From positions 23,621 through 87,620 of the forward strand of contig PLNT01000026.1 of the NCBI GenBank assembly GCA_003141895.1: 64,000 bases of DNA, written 5' to 3'. Below, piece after piece: positions 38,220 through 47,250 of this stretch; position 1 is the first letter of the stretch, and each line of letters opens with the position of its first letter. The DNA comes from Bacteroidales bacterium. Lineage in GTDB: Bacteria; Bacteroidota; Bacteroidia; Bacteroidales; VadinHA17. The notes under the pieces are model-generated. The model did no database searches and had not been told where the DNA came from. It saw only the letters and a program-made list of their open reading frames with translations. Both the position numbers and the translations under genes were made by a program.

Positions 38220-38930
38220 TTATTGATTTCTGTCATGAAACCTGATTACCGGAATAAAACTTTCAGGTTCCTTTCCAGAAATCCTGAGCTTACTTTTTTT
38301 CATAAAATCTTTTAGCTGTATCTTATCCTTCTGAAATAACTTAAACAGATCACCTTTCCCGGACACCGGATATAATTTCTCATCTGAAACTATAAATATC
38401 CTGTTAATCTGATAGAATTTATCATACTTACCTTCTACTGAGAGTTTATCAATTTTTTTTTCAAACTTAAGCAGCAGCGTAGTCTTCCCCTTATATAAAA
38501 CATTAAAAAATGATTTAGAGGTTTTCAGGGTATCTTCCTGCATCTTTATAAACTGATATTTCCTGTTTTGAAAGGAAATAGAAAAGCTGTCAATCAGTTC
38601 CTTATTAAGCTGAAGGATTCTTCCGGAGTCTATGGGTGTAAGTACCTCGTCTTTAAAAATATCGTATTTAAGCAAGACATTATTAAAAGTTTTGCCCCTT
38701 ATTGTTAAAATACCCGGTAAATACTCCTTGGAGAACAGGAACTGATCTTCCATAACAAGGTAATAGAGATTCCTCCATATTCTACCATTATAAAGAGTCT
38801 GGTTGTCCAATAAGGTATCCGATTGAATTGATTTTACTGGTATTGATGAAAGGTCCTGATTCCCCGCGAAAAGGTTAATTCCGGGGAAAAAAGCAAAAAG
38901 TAATAAACTCAGTATACGTAATCTCAACAT
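38220..38930 (-). CDS. Secreted protein of unknown function (cassette B, first gene)
   Basis: This 236-residue protein has a signal peptide (about 1-22, ending LFAG). I do not recognise a named family. Its paralogue at 46395-47114 shares the order: LYNGRIWRNLYY, QFLFSKEYLPGILTIRGK, a YDIFKDEVLTP strand, QLNKELIDSFS, and the C-terminal KEPESFIPVIRFHD. Such conservation in the same place, immediately before each TonB receptor, says it is a fixed part of the cassette. The sequence looks beta-rich with a basic helix near the end (LKDFMKKSKLRI). A periplasmic partner is a reasonable guess; no enzymatic motif is visible. Confidence 0.72.
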   Translation of the reverse strand: MLRLRILSLLLFAFFPGINLFAGNQDLSSIPVKSIQSDTLLDNQTLYNGRIWRNLYYLVMEDQFLFSKEYLPGILTIRGKTFNNVLLKYDIFKDEVLTPIDSGRILQLNKELIDSFSISFQNRKYQFIKMQEDTLKTSKSFFNVLYKGKTTLLLKFEKKIDKLSVEGKYDKFYQINRIFIVSDEKLYPVSGKGDLFKLFQKDKIQLKDFMKKSKLRISGKEPESFIPVIRFHDRNQ

Positions 38931-39002
38931 TTTATAAATCAGATAAATTGATATTTTTTAAGGTACGATTCAGGTCCATACATTTCCTAGAATAAAAAAT
39001 AA

Positions 39003-40193
39003 TTATTTAGAATCTTTCCAGAAGTCAGGTTCAACTGTAGTACCTCTTGATGTACAATCAGCACAACCTTTTATAAATGTAATTATTCTGTACGGAGGGG
39101 GTGGTTCTCTGTGATCTATTATAACCCATGCATTTACACCGAGGGTAAGATTTCCAGGAACTGGATCTTCAACCGGACCAATTACTGCATTTTCACAATC
39201 AGTATACAGGTCAACAATACCTCTGAACTGATCTTTAATAAAAATCCTTTTGGATTTAACTCCTGAAACACTGAAATACCCTAATACTTTCTCCTCCGGT
39301 CTTTCGATGCATAGTATGTTACTTGGAATTGATTCAGGGGTCATATCATAAAGGCTCCCAACCTGTTCAATAGTGTTCTGTAACTTTTCCCAATATGAAT
39401 ATTCCTCTTCATTAAGAGAATACTGTTTCACAAGAATGCTGTATTTTTCTTTCAACCTGTCAGTATTGTTTGTCACAAAATTCAAAGGAAATTTCACAAT
39501 CTTATCTTCAGACAGAGAAGATGTATTTTTAATATTAATGTTAGTAGAATATTGTGTTGTCCAGCAATGACTGTTAGGCACAATGTAAGGCAGACTGAAT
39601 TCCCATGTTTCTTCGAATTCCCACCTGTAGAATCTACATTTGTTTTCCGGGTCATGCGTTGCAAGGTAAATCTGGCAACCTTCCTGTGATGGATAACCGT
39701 CAGAGGCACTGGCCAGTACCTGTCTTTCATAATAGACAGTATCAATCGGTGGAACGGGCTTCAATAAGACTGGTGTTGAAACATAGTTAACATTATTACG
39801 GGTTGGTCCTGAATTTACATGCAGAGTGTATGATCTTCCTACAACACCTTGAAATGATGGATCAGGAATATAAGTTCCTTGGGTTGTCTCAGACAGGTTA
39901 TAATCGTTACCCATATCGTCTGAGACTGTTACACTACCGCCGCTCAAAGACCGCGTAATGCTCCTTCCTCCAAGCGGCATGGATATCGAAAGTTTTATAA
40001 TATTCAGTCCGGGCTGATCAGTTATCAGACCTTCAACAACCAGTAAATCTGCAGATATCCCCGCCGATGGTATAAATTGAGATATGCAACTATTAAACAT
40101 AAATAAAATAATCAAAATGATCACCCTTATCAAGTGTTTAAACTGAGATTCTGTATACTTTTTATTTGAATATATGCAACTTAAAATGAACAT
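39003..40193 (-). CDS. DUF4249 lipoprotein (cassette A, second copy)
   Basis: This 396-residue lipoprotein has a long N-region and lipobox (FMFNSC, Cys36). The mature part starts SQFIPSAGISADLLVVEGL. It holds FSVSGVKSKRIFIKDQFRGI near 290 and the C-terminal CADCTSRGTTVEPDFW. It is more distant from the cassette B pair than they are from each other. In cassette A the order is receptor, DUF4249, MG2/plug, then this gene, so it sits at the end, 125 bp after the MG2/plug gene and 72 bp before cassette B. No promoter was found in either gap, so read-through into cassette B is plausible. Confidence 0.82.
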   Translation of the reverse strand: MFILSCIYSNKKYTESQFKHLIRVIILIILFMFNSCISQFIPSAGISADLLVVEGLITDQPGLNIIKLSISMPLGGRSITRSLSGGSVTVSDDMGNDYNLSETTQGTYIPDPSFQGVVGRSYTLHVNSGPTRNNVNYVSTPVLLKPVPPIDTVYYERQVLASASDGYPSQEGCQIYLATHDPENKCRFYRWEFEETWEFSLPYIVPNSHCWTTQYSTNINIKNTSSLSEDKIVKFPLNFVTNNTDRLKEKYSILVKQYSLNEEEYSYWEKLQNTIEQVGSLYDMTPESIPSNILCIERPEEKVLGYFSVSGVKSKRIFIKDQFRGIVDLYTDCENAVIGPVEDPVPGNLTLGVNAWVIIDHREPPPPYRIITFIKGCADCTSRGTTVEPDFWKDSK

Positions 40194-40318
40194 ATTTTTC
40201 TAATTATTTAAAAATATTGTATTATGTCCAGTAATGTATTACACAGTTTTCAATAAACAATACTTCAGGCAGACGATATAATAATACTGCCGGAAAATTA
40301 CTTCAATTAAATGATAAA

Positions 40319-42478
40319 TTACCGCTTTACCTTAATAGTTTTTTTAATAGAAAAAGGTTTGCCATCTGATGTAATTCCCTGAACATTAATTTCATAATCT
40401 GAACTGAAATCGGATGTCCAGAATTCAATTCTGGCCTTACCTTCTTTGTCCTGCTTTACTGAAGGATTCCAATAAAGAGTGGTTCTGAAATCCGGGACAC
40501 GTTTTGCCCTGGTATCGGAAGAAGAATAATCTGGTGAAACAAACGAAGAAATGGGATCAACAACCCTGTAAGCGAGTCTGAGAGCATGATCGGGCAAAGT
40601 TGCATTGCTGAAATCTCCGGCTTTTGTAATAACATTTATTATTCCATAGAACAGGTAATCGCCTACAAAGTACTTGTCTCTTACTACATCTATCTTTTCA
40701 ACAATCTCCGGATCGATGGCTGCGATCACAGAAGCATCTTTTACTAAAACACCATCAACAAACAAGCTTGGAGGATATTCATAAGGTTTGTTAATGGAAG
40801 GATCATTTATAGTTATCTCATAACCCGTTTTTTTTGTTTTCAGAGAAACACCGGCCAATAATTCAAAAAAGACCTCCTGCATTACAGGTAGCGTAATGTA
40901 ATCTTTCATCACCAGCTCATTAGTAGGTTTCCCATAAAACCTCTTAAACATGGGTTTTGATTCAGCAGAAGCCAGGGTTGTTCCGGTGGAAGAAATTCCA
41001 TAGATCTTCCTCACCTGGTGGTTCACACTCCAGGTTGAAATGTATGGAGGTATTGTTAATTCCGCAGATGTGCCAGCTTTGACAAATTGGTCCGAAAATG
41101 GTGATTCAATGTTAATAGTCAGATTGACAGTAACTCCGTCAGGTTGGATGATAAACTCTTTTTGTTCCATGCTAATAGGAACTTTAAAGCTGAAGTTCCC
41201 TGTGTTGTCAGTTCTTGCATACTGAAAAACAGCAACCTTACCCGGAATTGATAATATAAGAAACTTATCCGAATCTTCTGGCTTGGGATTGTTATTAAGA
41301 AGTTTCCCAAACAAGTAATGATTTTCTTTCTCGAATTGGTATTTGAATACCGGCAATTCATCGGTTAATATCGAGTTCCAGTTAATCCAGTTACTATGGA
41401 CAGTCTGAAGCAGGCTATCCATCACCGCCACAGGTATCTCATCAACTTTATTATCTTTTATCGCTTTCCATGGAGATGATCCAAATTCAGTGCCAAAAAC
41501 CAGGTAATCATTGATATCCTCACCAGAATGGTCATTTGTCACAGGTGAAACTGATATGCTGAGATTCCGTGAATTCAATTCAGCGGAAGATCCATTACCA
41601 ATAGTAAAATCAAGAGTTTCCTTATCCCTCATTCCCAGGCTGTCGAGTGAATGAAGGGTAATGACAGGCTTTTCTTTCCCCGGTGTATATATTAATCTTT
41701 CACAAATTGGTTTACCTTTGGAATTAAAGACAGTTATCTGATTAATACCCTCGGTCAGTAAACTTTTACCAATAACTATTTTGGTATTTTCATCTCTTAG
41801 GCTCTCAGCTCTTACATAGTCAATATTACCATGTGTTTGAATAAACAGATAACACAGGCTGCTGTTTTCCGAGCGGAATTTTTCGTCTGTTTTAACAAAT
41901 ATTTCCAGGACATCCTTTTCAAGATTATTAACGCTTAATGTCAGTCCATCAGAAACATCCAACCCTACTTTTTCCTTTGTGATATCTTCTGAATGTGTTT
42001 TTCTCTTAACTGTTTTGATACTGAATGCATTGTATATTTTGATATCCTGCGTGAAGCAGTTTACCGGGAGGAAATTTTTCATCCAGTTGGTATATGCCCT
42101 GATAGTATAAGAACCTGTACTCAGTGTATCAGGAAGTACGATCTGACCCGGACCAAATCCGCCTTCAAGCAATATCCTCTTTTGTATAACCGGACGGTTT
42201 TCAGAATTCAAAAGTTCAAAATAAGCTATCTTGCTATTTGAAGAGGGTTTAAAAGTTTGCCTGTCAATCAAATATACATTGAACCATATATCCTCTCCTG
42301 ATAAGTATTCTTTCCTGTCGGAATGAATGAAAATTTCTTCTCTCGGGACAGACTTAATGTACCTGGTAAACCTTTGACTAAGATAATCTGGAATATTTAC
42401 AGGGTTCTGACAATTAACACCCTGCAGAAACATGAATTGTACCAGAAAAAGAATAAACGGTTTTAATTTTTTTATCAT
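40319..42478 (-). CDS. Secreted MG2-domain protein with TonB-plug-like C-terminal module (cassette A)
   Basis: This 719-residue paralogue of the 30959-33121 product differs by a single residue in length. It has a signal peptide (ending GVNCQ, about 24), an MG2 domain from about 48 (EEIFIHSDRKEYLSGEDIWF), and a plug-like module near 525-640 (LPVMQEVFFELLAGVSL; LFVDGVLVKDASVI; YGIINVITKAGDF). It ends in LYWNPSVKQDKEGKARIEFW...FSIKKTIKVKR. There is no beta-barrel. It starts 25 bp after a DUF4249 gene. The plug-like strand set without a barrel is the odd feature: it might interact with the receptor or mimic its plug. Role unknown. Confidence 0.72.
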   Translation of the reverse strand: MIKKLKPFILFLVQFMFLQGVNCQNPVNIPDYLSQRFTRYIKSVPREEIFIHSDRKEYLSGEDIWFNVYLIDRQTFKPSSNSKIAYFELLNSENRPVIQKRILLEGGFGPGQIVLPDTLSTGSYTIRAYTNWMKNFLPVNCFTQDIKIYNAFSIKTVKRKTHSEDITKEKVGLDVSDGLTLSVNNLEKDVLEIFVKTDEKFRSENSSLCYLFIQTHGNIDYVRAESLRDENTKIVIGKSLLTEGINQITVFNSKGKPICERLIYTPGKEKPVITLHSLDSLGMRDKETLDFTIGNGSSAELNSRNLSISVSPVTNDHSGEDINDYLVFGTEFGSSPWKAIKDNKVDEIPVAVMDSLLQTVHSNWINWNSILTDELPVFKYQFEKENHYLFGKLLNNNPKPEDSDKFLILSIPGKVAVFQYARTDNTGNFSFKVPISMEQKEFIIQPDGVTVNLTINIESPFSDQFVKAGTSAELTIPPYISTWSVNHQVRKIYGISSTGTTLASAESKPMFKRFYGKPTNELVMKDYITLPVMQEVFFELLAGVSLKTKKTGYEITINDPSINKPYEYPPSLFVDGVLVKDASVIAAIDPEIVEKIDVVRDKYFVGDYLFYGIINVITKAGDFSNATLPDHALRLAYRVVDPISSFVSPDYSSSDTRAKRVPDFRTTLYWNPSVKQDKEGKARIEFWTSDFSSDYEINVQGITSDGKPFSIKKTIKVKR

Positions 42479-42503
42479 CTATATTACTTTCGTCGATAAT
42501 TTA

Positions 42504-43652
42504 TTATTTGTCACCTACCCAAAAGTCAGGTTTGATATTTGTACCTCTCACAGTGCAATCATAACAACCTTTAGTACGAGTAAGTACTCTATAAGACGGC
42601 GGTGGCGCCGTGTGATTTATAATCACCCAAACATTTACTCCCAGCCAGGCAATTGGACCATTTGAAGCTCCAAAAACAGTATCAGCAATGCATGTCTTGT
42701 CATTAAACTGGCTGAGTACACCTGCAAAGTTATCATGTATAAAAATCCTCTTTGACGAACTGGCTGAAACACTAAAATAACCCAGTACTTTTTGATTCGG
42801 ATCATCAATACAATTAATATTACTTGGAATTGACGAGGGTATAATATCATAAAGGCCGCCTACCTGTTCGGATATGTTTTGTAATTTCTCCCAGTAGAGA
42901 TATTCATCTTCATTGAGGGAATATTGATAAACCATTATGCTGTATCTTTCTCTCAATCTGTCGGTTGAGTTCGTAATTAAGGTCAGTGGATATTTATCAA
43001 CTTTTGCTTCTGCAATAGCAGAAGTATTTTTTATATTAATTACATCCGAATTATTTGATAGCCAGCAGGTGTTGTTAGGTACCATATATGGAAGACGGAA
43101 CTCCCAGGTCTCATAGTATTCCCATCTGTAAAATTTACATTGATTTGCTGGGTCATGAGTATCCAGATAGATTTTAGCACCCTGCTGAGATGGGAAACCA
43201 TCAGGCCCTTCAGTAAAAGTTACTTTCTCATAGTAAACACTATCAATAGGAGGAACAGGTTTGAGTTGCACAGGTACTGACTGATAATTCAGAACATTGT
43301 TTGTAAAGTTTGTACTTATATGGAGGGTATAAATCCGTCCTATAACACCCTGAAATTTGGTTGGATCTGAGGTATATGTTCCGGGAGCCGTTTCGCTGAA
43401 AATGAAGGAATTACCCTTATCGTCAGATACAGAGATGTTACAACCTGATAAAGGATGCGACACATTATTCAGTCCCAGATGAAATGGTCTGGAAAGTTTA
43501 ATGGCGTAAGCTTCCGGCCTGTTCGTTATCAACCCTTCAACAACAAGCATCTCCTGATCCTCGGTCGTCTTAGGAATGAACTCGGTGACGCAACTGCTGC
43601 AAAGAAGTATTGATAATGCTAATAATATTTTTGATATGATTTTCATGAGCAT
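42504..43652 (-). CDS. DUF4249 lipoprotein (cassette A, first copy)
   Basis: This 382-residue lipoprotein has lipobox LLCSSC (Cys21) and mature start VTEFIPKTTEDQEMLVVEGL. Family strands include VLGYFSVSASSSKRIFIHDN near 285 and the C-terminal CYDCTVRGTNIKPDFW, the only one of four with Tyr in the CxxC loop. The ATG overlaps the last base of the receptor stop codon (TAATG), showing tight coupling, as expected for a receptor-lipoprotein pair. Ligand unknown. Confidence 0.83.
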   Translation of the reverse strand: MLMKIISKILLALSILLCSSCVTEFIPKTTEDQEMLVVEGLITNRPEAYAIKLSRPFHLGLNNVSHPLSGCNISVSDDKGNSFIFSETAPGTYTSDPTKFQGVIGRIYTLHISTNFTNNVLNYQSVPVQLKPVPPIDSVYYEKVTFTEGPDGFPSQQGAKIYLDTHDPANQCKFYRWEYYETWEFRLPYMVPNNTCWLSNNSDVINIKNTSAIAEAKVDKYPLTLITNSTDRLRERYSIMVYQYSLNEDEYLYWEKLQNISEQVGGLYDIIPSSIPSNINCIDDPNQKVLGYFSVSASSSKRIFIHDNFAGVLSQFNDKTCIADTVFGASNGPIAWLGVNVWVIINHTAPPPSYRVLTRTKGCYDCTVRGTNIKPDFWVGDK

Positions 43653-46384
43653 TAGAAATCAAAGTTAAATGTAACTGACGGTATTGGTCTTCCAAATACA
43701 GATAACTTATAACCTCTGACAATCAAATAGTCTTTTTTGAAATATATTGAGTAAACATTCTGTCGTCCAAGCAGGTTATAAACAGAAAAGGTCCAGTATG
43801 GGTGGGCAATCCGATGCGATTTCAGGTTGCCGCCTACCTTTAATGAGATGTCAAGCCGTGAATAATCAGGAATTCTGTATTTATTCCTGTCTGAGTATGT
43901 TACAACCAATTTATCACTTACATAGTAGGTGGCGATAGGATATGTTATTGGGCGCCCTGTGCTCCAGGTATAATTTGATGATAAGCTTATACGACGGGAG
44001 AAGATATAATTAAATGTAACAACAAGATCGTTTGGTTTATCAAAATTAGCAGGAAACCATTTCCCCGAATTTATAATTTCATCACTGAAGTTTCCAACGC
44101 TTTGAACAAAGGTTCTGGAATAAGTATAACCAACACTGTAGCGTATTTTTCCTTCAGTCTTCTTTAAAACTAATTCTAATCCATAAGCTTTGCCCCTTAC
44201 ATTTACAATATCTTTTTCAATATTTTCATCCATAATCAGATCAGTCCCGCCTTTAAAATCGACCATATTCGATATTTTCTTATAATATATTTCAGCGGAT
44301 GCCTCGAAGTTGTTTCTAAATAGCATCTCATAAAATCCTAATGCGACCTGGTCCCCAACCTCAGGTTTAAGATAGTAATCACTGAGCTTCCAGGTGTCAG
44401 TTGGAGCAATGGAGGTTGAATTTGAAAGAAGATGCAGATATTGTCGCGTTCTGTTATAATTAATCTTAAAGGAGTTCTTATCGCTAATCCTGAAATTTAA
44501 AGATACTCTGAACTCAGGACCGCCGTATCTTTTTATGAGCTGGCCAGGTTTGTAATTCAGGGTATCTATAATAGTTGAATTGCTCTTTGATAACTCGGGA
44601 TCATAAAGCATAACTTTCTGAGGTCCGAGAGCGAAATAAGATGTCATTCTCATACCAACATTAAGCGACAGATAATCTGTAAGAAGAAATTTGTCATCTA
44701 TATATAAAGCACCTTCCCAGGCTTGCTCTTTCTGGATTCTGTTAGGTATTACAAGGGATGAATCGTTGTAAGGGAGATAGTTCCCCGGTGAAATAGTATA
44801 CTTGGTAAGATCTGCACCAAAATTAATCTCATTTCTGCCAAGGAACCAGTTAAAATCTGCAACAAAACCAGTACTGTTTACTTTGTGAGACAGCATGAAT
44901 GCCTCTGCTGGAACGAATTGGCTTGAAACGTCGTATCTATATGAACTGTTGTTTATAGAAAGAGAGGAAAAAAATCTGCTGTTGAAAAAATGCCGCCATT
45001 TTAATGCATATATATTATTGTTATAACTGTAAGTAGTGTCGGAGTTGAAACGGAAAGCATCATGACTGGTATATGCAGAAAAATCTATTTTATTATTTTT
45101 ATTCAGGTCGTAAGTCAACTTCCCGTTCACATCGTAAAATGATGCCCTGCTGTTGTGAAGAGATGGATTCTTGATCATCCCGAATATCCAGTTTGAATAA
45201 GTGGTACGGGCTGTAAGAATATATGTGAGAGTATCTTTGATGATAGGCCCTTCTAACGATATATGAGTTGTTATAGGGCTGATACCCGCATTTCCTGCAA
45301 ATTCATTTCTGTTTCCTTCTTTAGCTCCGATATCAAGTACAGATGATATTCTTCCTCCGTACCTGCTCGGTATTCCACCTTTATATAAAGTAACATCCTT
45401 TATAATATCTGAATTGACTGCTGAAAAGAATCCAAAGAAATGTGAGGAATTATATATCGGTGCCCCATATAGCAGAATCAGGTTTTGATCGGCGGATCCG
45501 CCTCTCACATTAAAACCGGCCGAACCTTCGCCAACCGACTGAACCCCGGGTATCAAGAGAACACTTTTTATTATGTCAGATTCGCCCAATGATGTTGGAA
45601 GCAATTTGAATGAAGTTATATTGATCTTCTCAGCTCCTACTTCAAACCGTTGAAGGGTGACACTTTTCTGTGCTGAGATAACAGTCTCTTTCAAAGGAAT
45701 AAGAACACTGCTCATCTCCACATTCAGTTCACCACCTCCATAAAGACTCAGGTTCAGAGATTTATCCCTCATTCCAATGAAGGAAAATTTAAGTGCATGA
45801 ATCCCACGGGGAAGAGTTAATGTATAAAAGCCATATTCATTTGAAATTGCTCCTACTGAAAGTTTCTGAATAAATACTGTTACGCCCGGAACAGGATCCT
45901 TTGTGTCCTTATTAGTAATATATCCTGAGATTACAACCTTTCCCGGGTTATTTTTCTCGGCGGGATTACCGATTTCCATGGAGGTAATTCCTGAGTTCCG
46001 CTGGCTCTCCGCCGAATTTGAAAAATCTGAAGGAGGAACATATTTATTTGTTTTATCTACAGTTGTATTTGTAACTTTAACAGCGTAATTATTTGTAATT
46101 ACCACATTGCCAAAATCATCAATGTAATAAAATAATGTTGTCCCACTGAGAACATTATCCATTATACAGGAAAGTGTGGAACAATCTTTATAATCACCTA
46201 TTTTCAGATCTTTTACCCATTCATCCATATAAAAAAATCTGACAGGAAGAGTGCTTTCAACTTTCGTGACAAATTCCTTAAATGAGACTCCATTGTAATT
46301 CGCGGAAATCCTGTATTTCTCTTGTGCGCTAAGTTGTAACGAAATGAATAATGAGATAGTGAGGAGGTAAAATTTTAATTTCAT
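43652..46384 (-). CDS. TonB-dependent receptor with STN and carboxypeptidase-like domains (cassette A)
   Basis: This 910-residue receptor begins at ATG 46384, which gives the proper signal peptide MKLKFYLLTISLF...LSAQ; a start ten codons upstream overlaps the previous gene. Domain order is STN-like (about 22-95), carboxypeptidase-like sandwich (about 145-235), plug (about 255-350) and barrel to the aromatic tail FNFDF. The plug and sandwich are nearly identical to the cassette B receptor at protein level while codons differ at many third positions, indicating purifying selection after duplication rather than a very recent copy. The barrel extracellular segments differ more (for example 480-560), so ligands may differ. 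Confidence 0.9.
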   Translation of the reverse strand: MKLKFYLLTISLFISLQLSAQEKYRISANYNGVSFKEFVTKVESTLPVRFFYMDEWVKDLKIGDYKDCSTLSCIMDNVLSGTTLFYYIDDFGNVVITNNYAVKVTNTTVDKTNKYVPPSDFSNSAESQRNSGITSMEIGNPAEKNNPGKVVISGYITNKDTKDPVPGVTVFIQKLSVGAISNEYGFYTLTLPRGIHALKFSFIGMRDKSLNLSLYGGGELNVEMSSVLIPLKETVISAQKSVTLQRFEVGAEKINITSFKLLPTSLGESDIIKSVLLIPGVQSVGEGSAGFNVRGGSADQNLILLYGAPIYNSSHFFGFFSAVNSDIIKDVTLYKGGIPSRYGGRISSVLDIGAKEGNRNEFAGNAGISPITTHISLEGPIIKDTLTYILTARTTYSNWIFGMIKNPSLHNSRASFYDVNGKLTYDLNKNNKIDFSAYTSHDAFRFNSDTTYSYNNNIYALKWRHFFNSRFFSSLSINNSSYRYDVSSQFVPAEAFMLSHKVNSTGFVADFNWFLGRNEINFGADLTKYTISPGNYLPYNDSSLVIPNRIQKEQAWEGALYIDDKFLLTDYLSLNVGMRMTSYFALGPQKVMLYDPELSKSNSTIIDTLNYKPGQLIKRYGGPEFRVSLNFRISDKNSFKINYNRTRQYLHLLSNSTSIAPTDTWKLSDYYLKPEVGDQVALGFYEMLFRNNFEASAEIYYKKISNMVDFKGGTDLIMDENIEKDIVNVRGKAYGLELVLKKTEGKIRYSVGYTYSRTFVQSVGNFSDEIINSGKWFPANFDKPNDLVVTFNYIFSRRISLSSNYTWSTGRPITYPIATYYVSDKLVVTYSDRNKYRIPDYSRLDISLKVGGNLKSHRIAHPYWTFSVYNLLGRQNVYSIYFKKDYLIVRGYKLSVFGRPIPSVTFNFDF

Positions 46385-46394
46385 AAATACAGGT

Positions 46395-47114
46395 CTATTG
46401 GCTAATACTATCATAATACCTGATCACAGGAATAAAACTGGCAGGTTCCTTTTTTGAAACTTTCAGCCTATTTTTCTTCATGAAGTCTTTTATTTTGGTA
46501 TTATCTTCCTTTAGAATTTTTAATAGGTCATGTTTACTTGTTAGCTGATAAATCTGTCCATCTTTCAGAAAGTAAATCCGATAGGTCCGATAAAACAAAT
46601 CATATTTATCATCAACAGCGAGTTCTTCAATTTCTTTTTTGTACTTGACATATAATATGGATTTCCCTTTATATAATTCATTGACAAACCCTTTTATATC
46701 TGACATGCTGTCCTTCTGTGCATTTACAAATCTGTAAATTACGCCACCATTACTAACCGAAAAGCTGTCAACCATTTCTTTGTTCAGCTGCACAATTGAG
46801 GCTTTGTTTTTCGGAATCAGTATCTCATCATTATATATATCGTAATTAATAAGTACGTTTCTGTAGATATTACCGTTAATCGTCAATGAACCCGGTAAAA
46901 AGTCCCTCGAAAAAAGAAATTGATCTCCTTTAACATTGTAATATTTGTTCGACCACATTTTACCAATATAAAGAACCTGATTCTCTCTTAGGGTATCAGG
47001 TTCATTCAGGATAACCGGCAATGGTTCAGAAAAACATGGAATGAAGCTATAAAAACCCAACAAGGTAATAATAGCAAACAATAGTTTGAAGACAAATATA
47101 TTTCTTTTCATCAA
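46395..47114 (-). CDS. Secreted protein of unknown function (cassette A, first gene)
   Basis: This 239-residue protein has a hydrophobic leader (about 7-25) and no recognised family. It is the paralogue of 38220-38930: LYIGKMWSNKYYNVKGDQFL, FLPGSLTINGNIYRNVLINY, QLNKEMVDSFS, and KEPASFIPVIRYYD at the end. It is the first gene of the long minus-strand run to 30959, with a promoter-like element 56 bp upstream. The gap to the receptor start is 10 bp. A structural partner of the receptor is the best guess; nothing catalytic is seen. Confidence 0.72.
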   Translation of the reverse strand: MMKRNIFVFKLLFAIITLLGFYSFIPCFSEPLPVILNEPDTLRENQVLYIGKMWSNKYYNVKGDQFLFSRDFLPGSLTINGNIYRNVLINYDIYNDEILIPKNKASIVQLNKEMVDSFSVSNGGVIYRFVNAQKDSMSDIKGFVNELYKGKSILYVKYKKEIEELAVDDKYDLFYRTYRIYFLKDGQIYQLTSKHDLLKILKEDNTKIKDFMKKNRLKVSKKEPASFIPVIRYYDSISQ

Positions 47115-47169
47115 GAAGGTTCTAGAAACTAATGATCAGGATTATTTAATTCCAGAGGATTTAGTCTTT

Positions 47170-47177
47170 CAAATATA
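47170..47177 (-). promoter_or_regulatory. Probable -7 element (TATATTTG) for the TonB/DUF4249 cassettes
   Basis: On the minus strand TATATTTG matches TAnnTTTG exactly, 56 bp before the first cassette gene, with a TTG box 22 bp further upstream. It is the only good match before any cassette gene, so one transcript may cover both cassettes. Confidence 0.5.
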
Positions 47178-47250
47178 ATAAAAGTTTGAACTCAACTAAC
47201 AATTTCGTTATAAAAAATATATATTTAACATATTTTAACATTCAGGCAGT

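Noticed and set aside
30959..47114. Reading the TonB cassettes as a SusC/SusD glycan locus
   Set aside because: No SusD-type protein is present; the lipoproteins are DUF4249 and no hydrolase lies inside the cassettes, though fucosidases are upstream.
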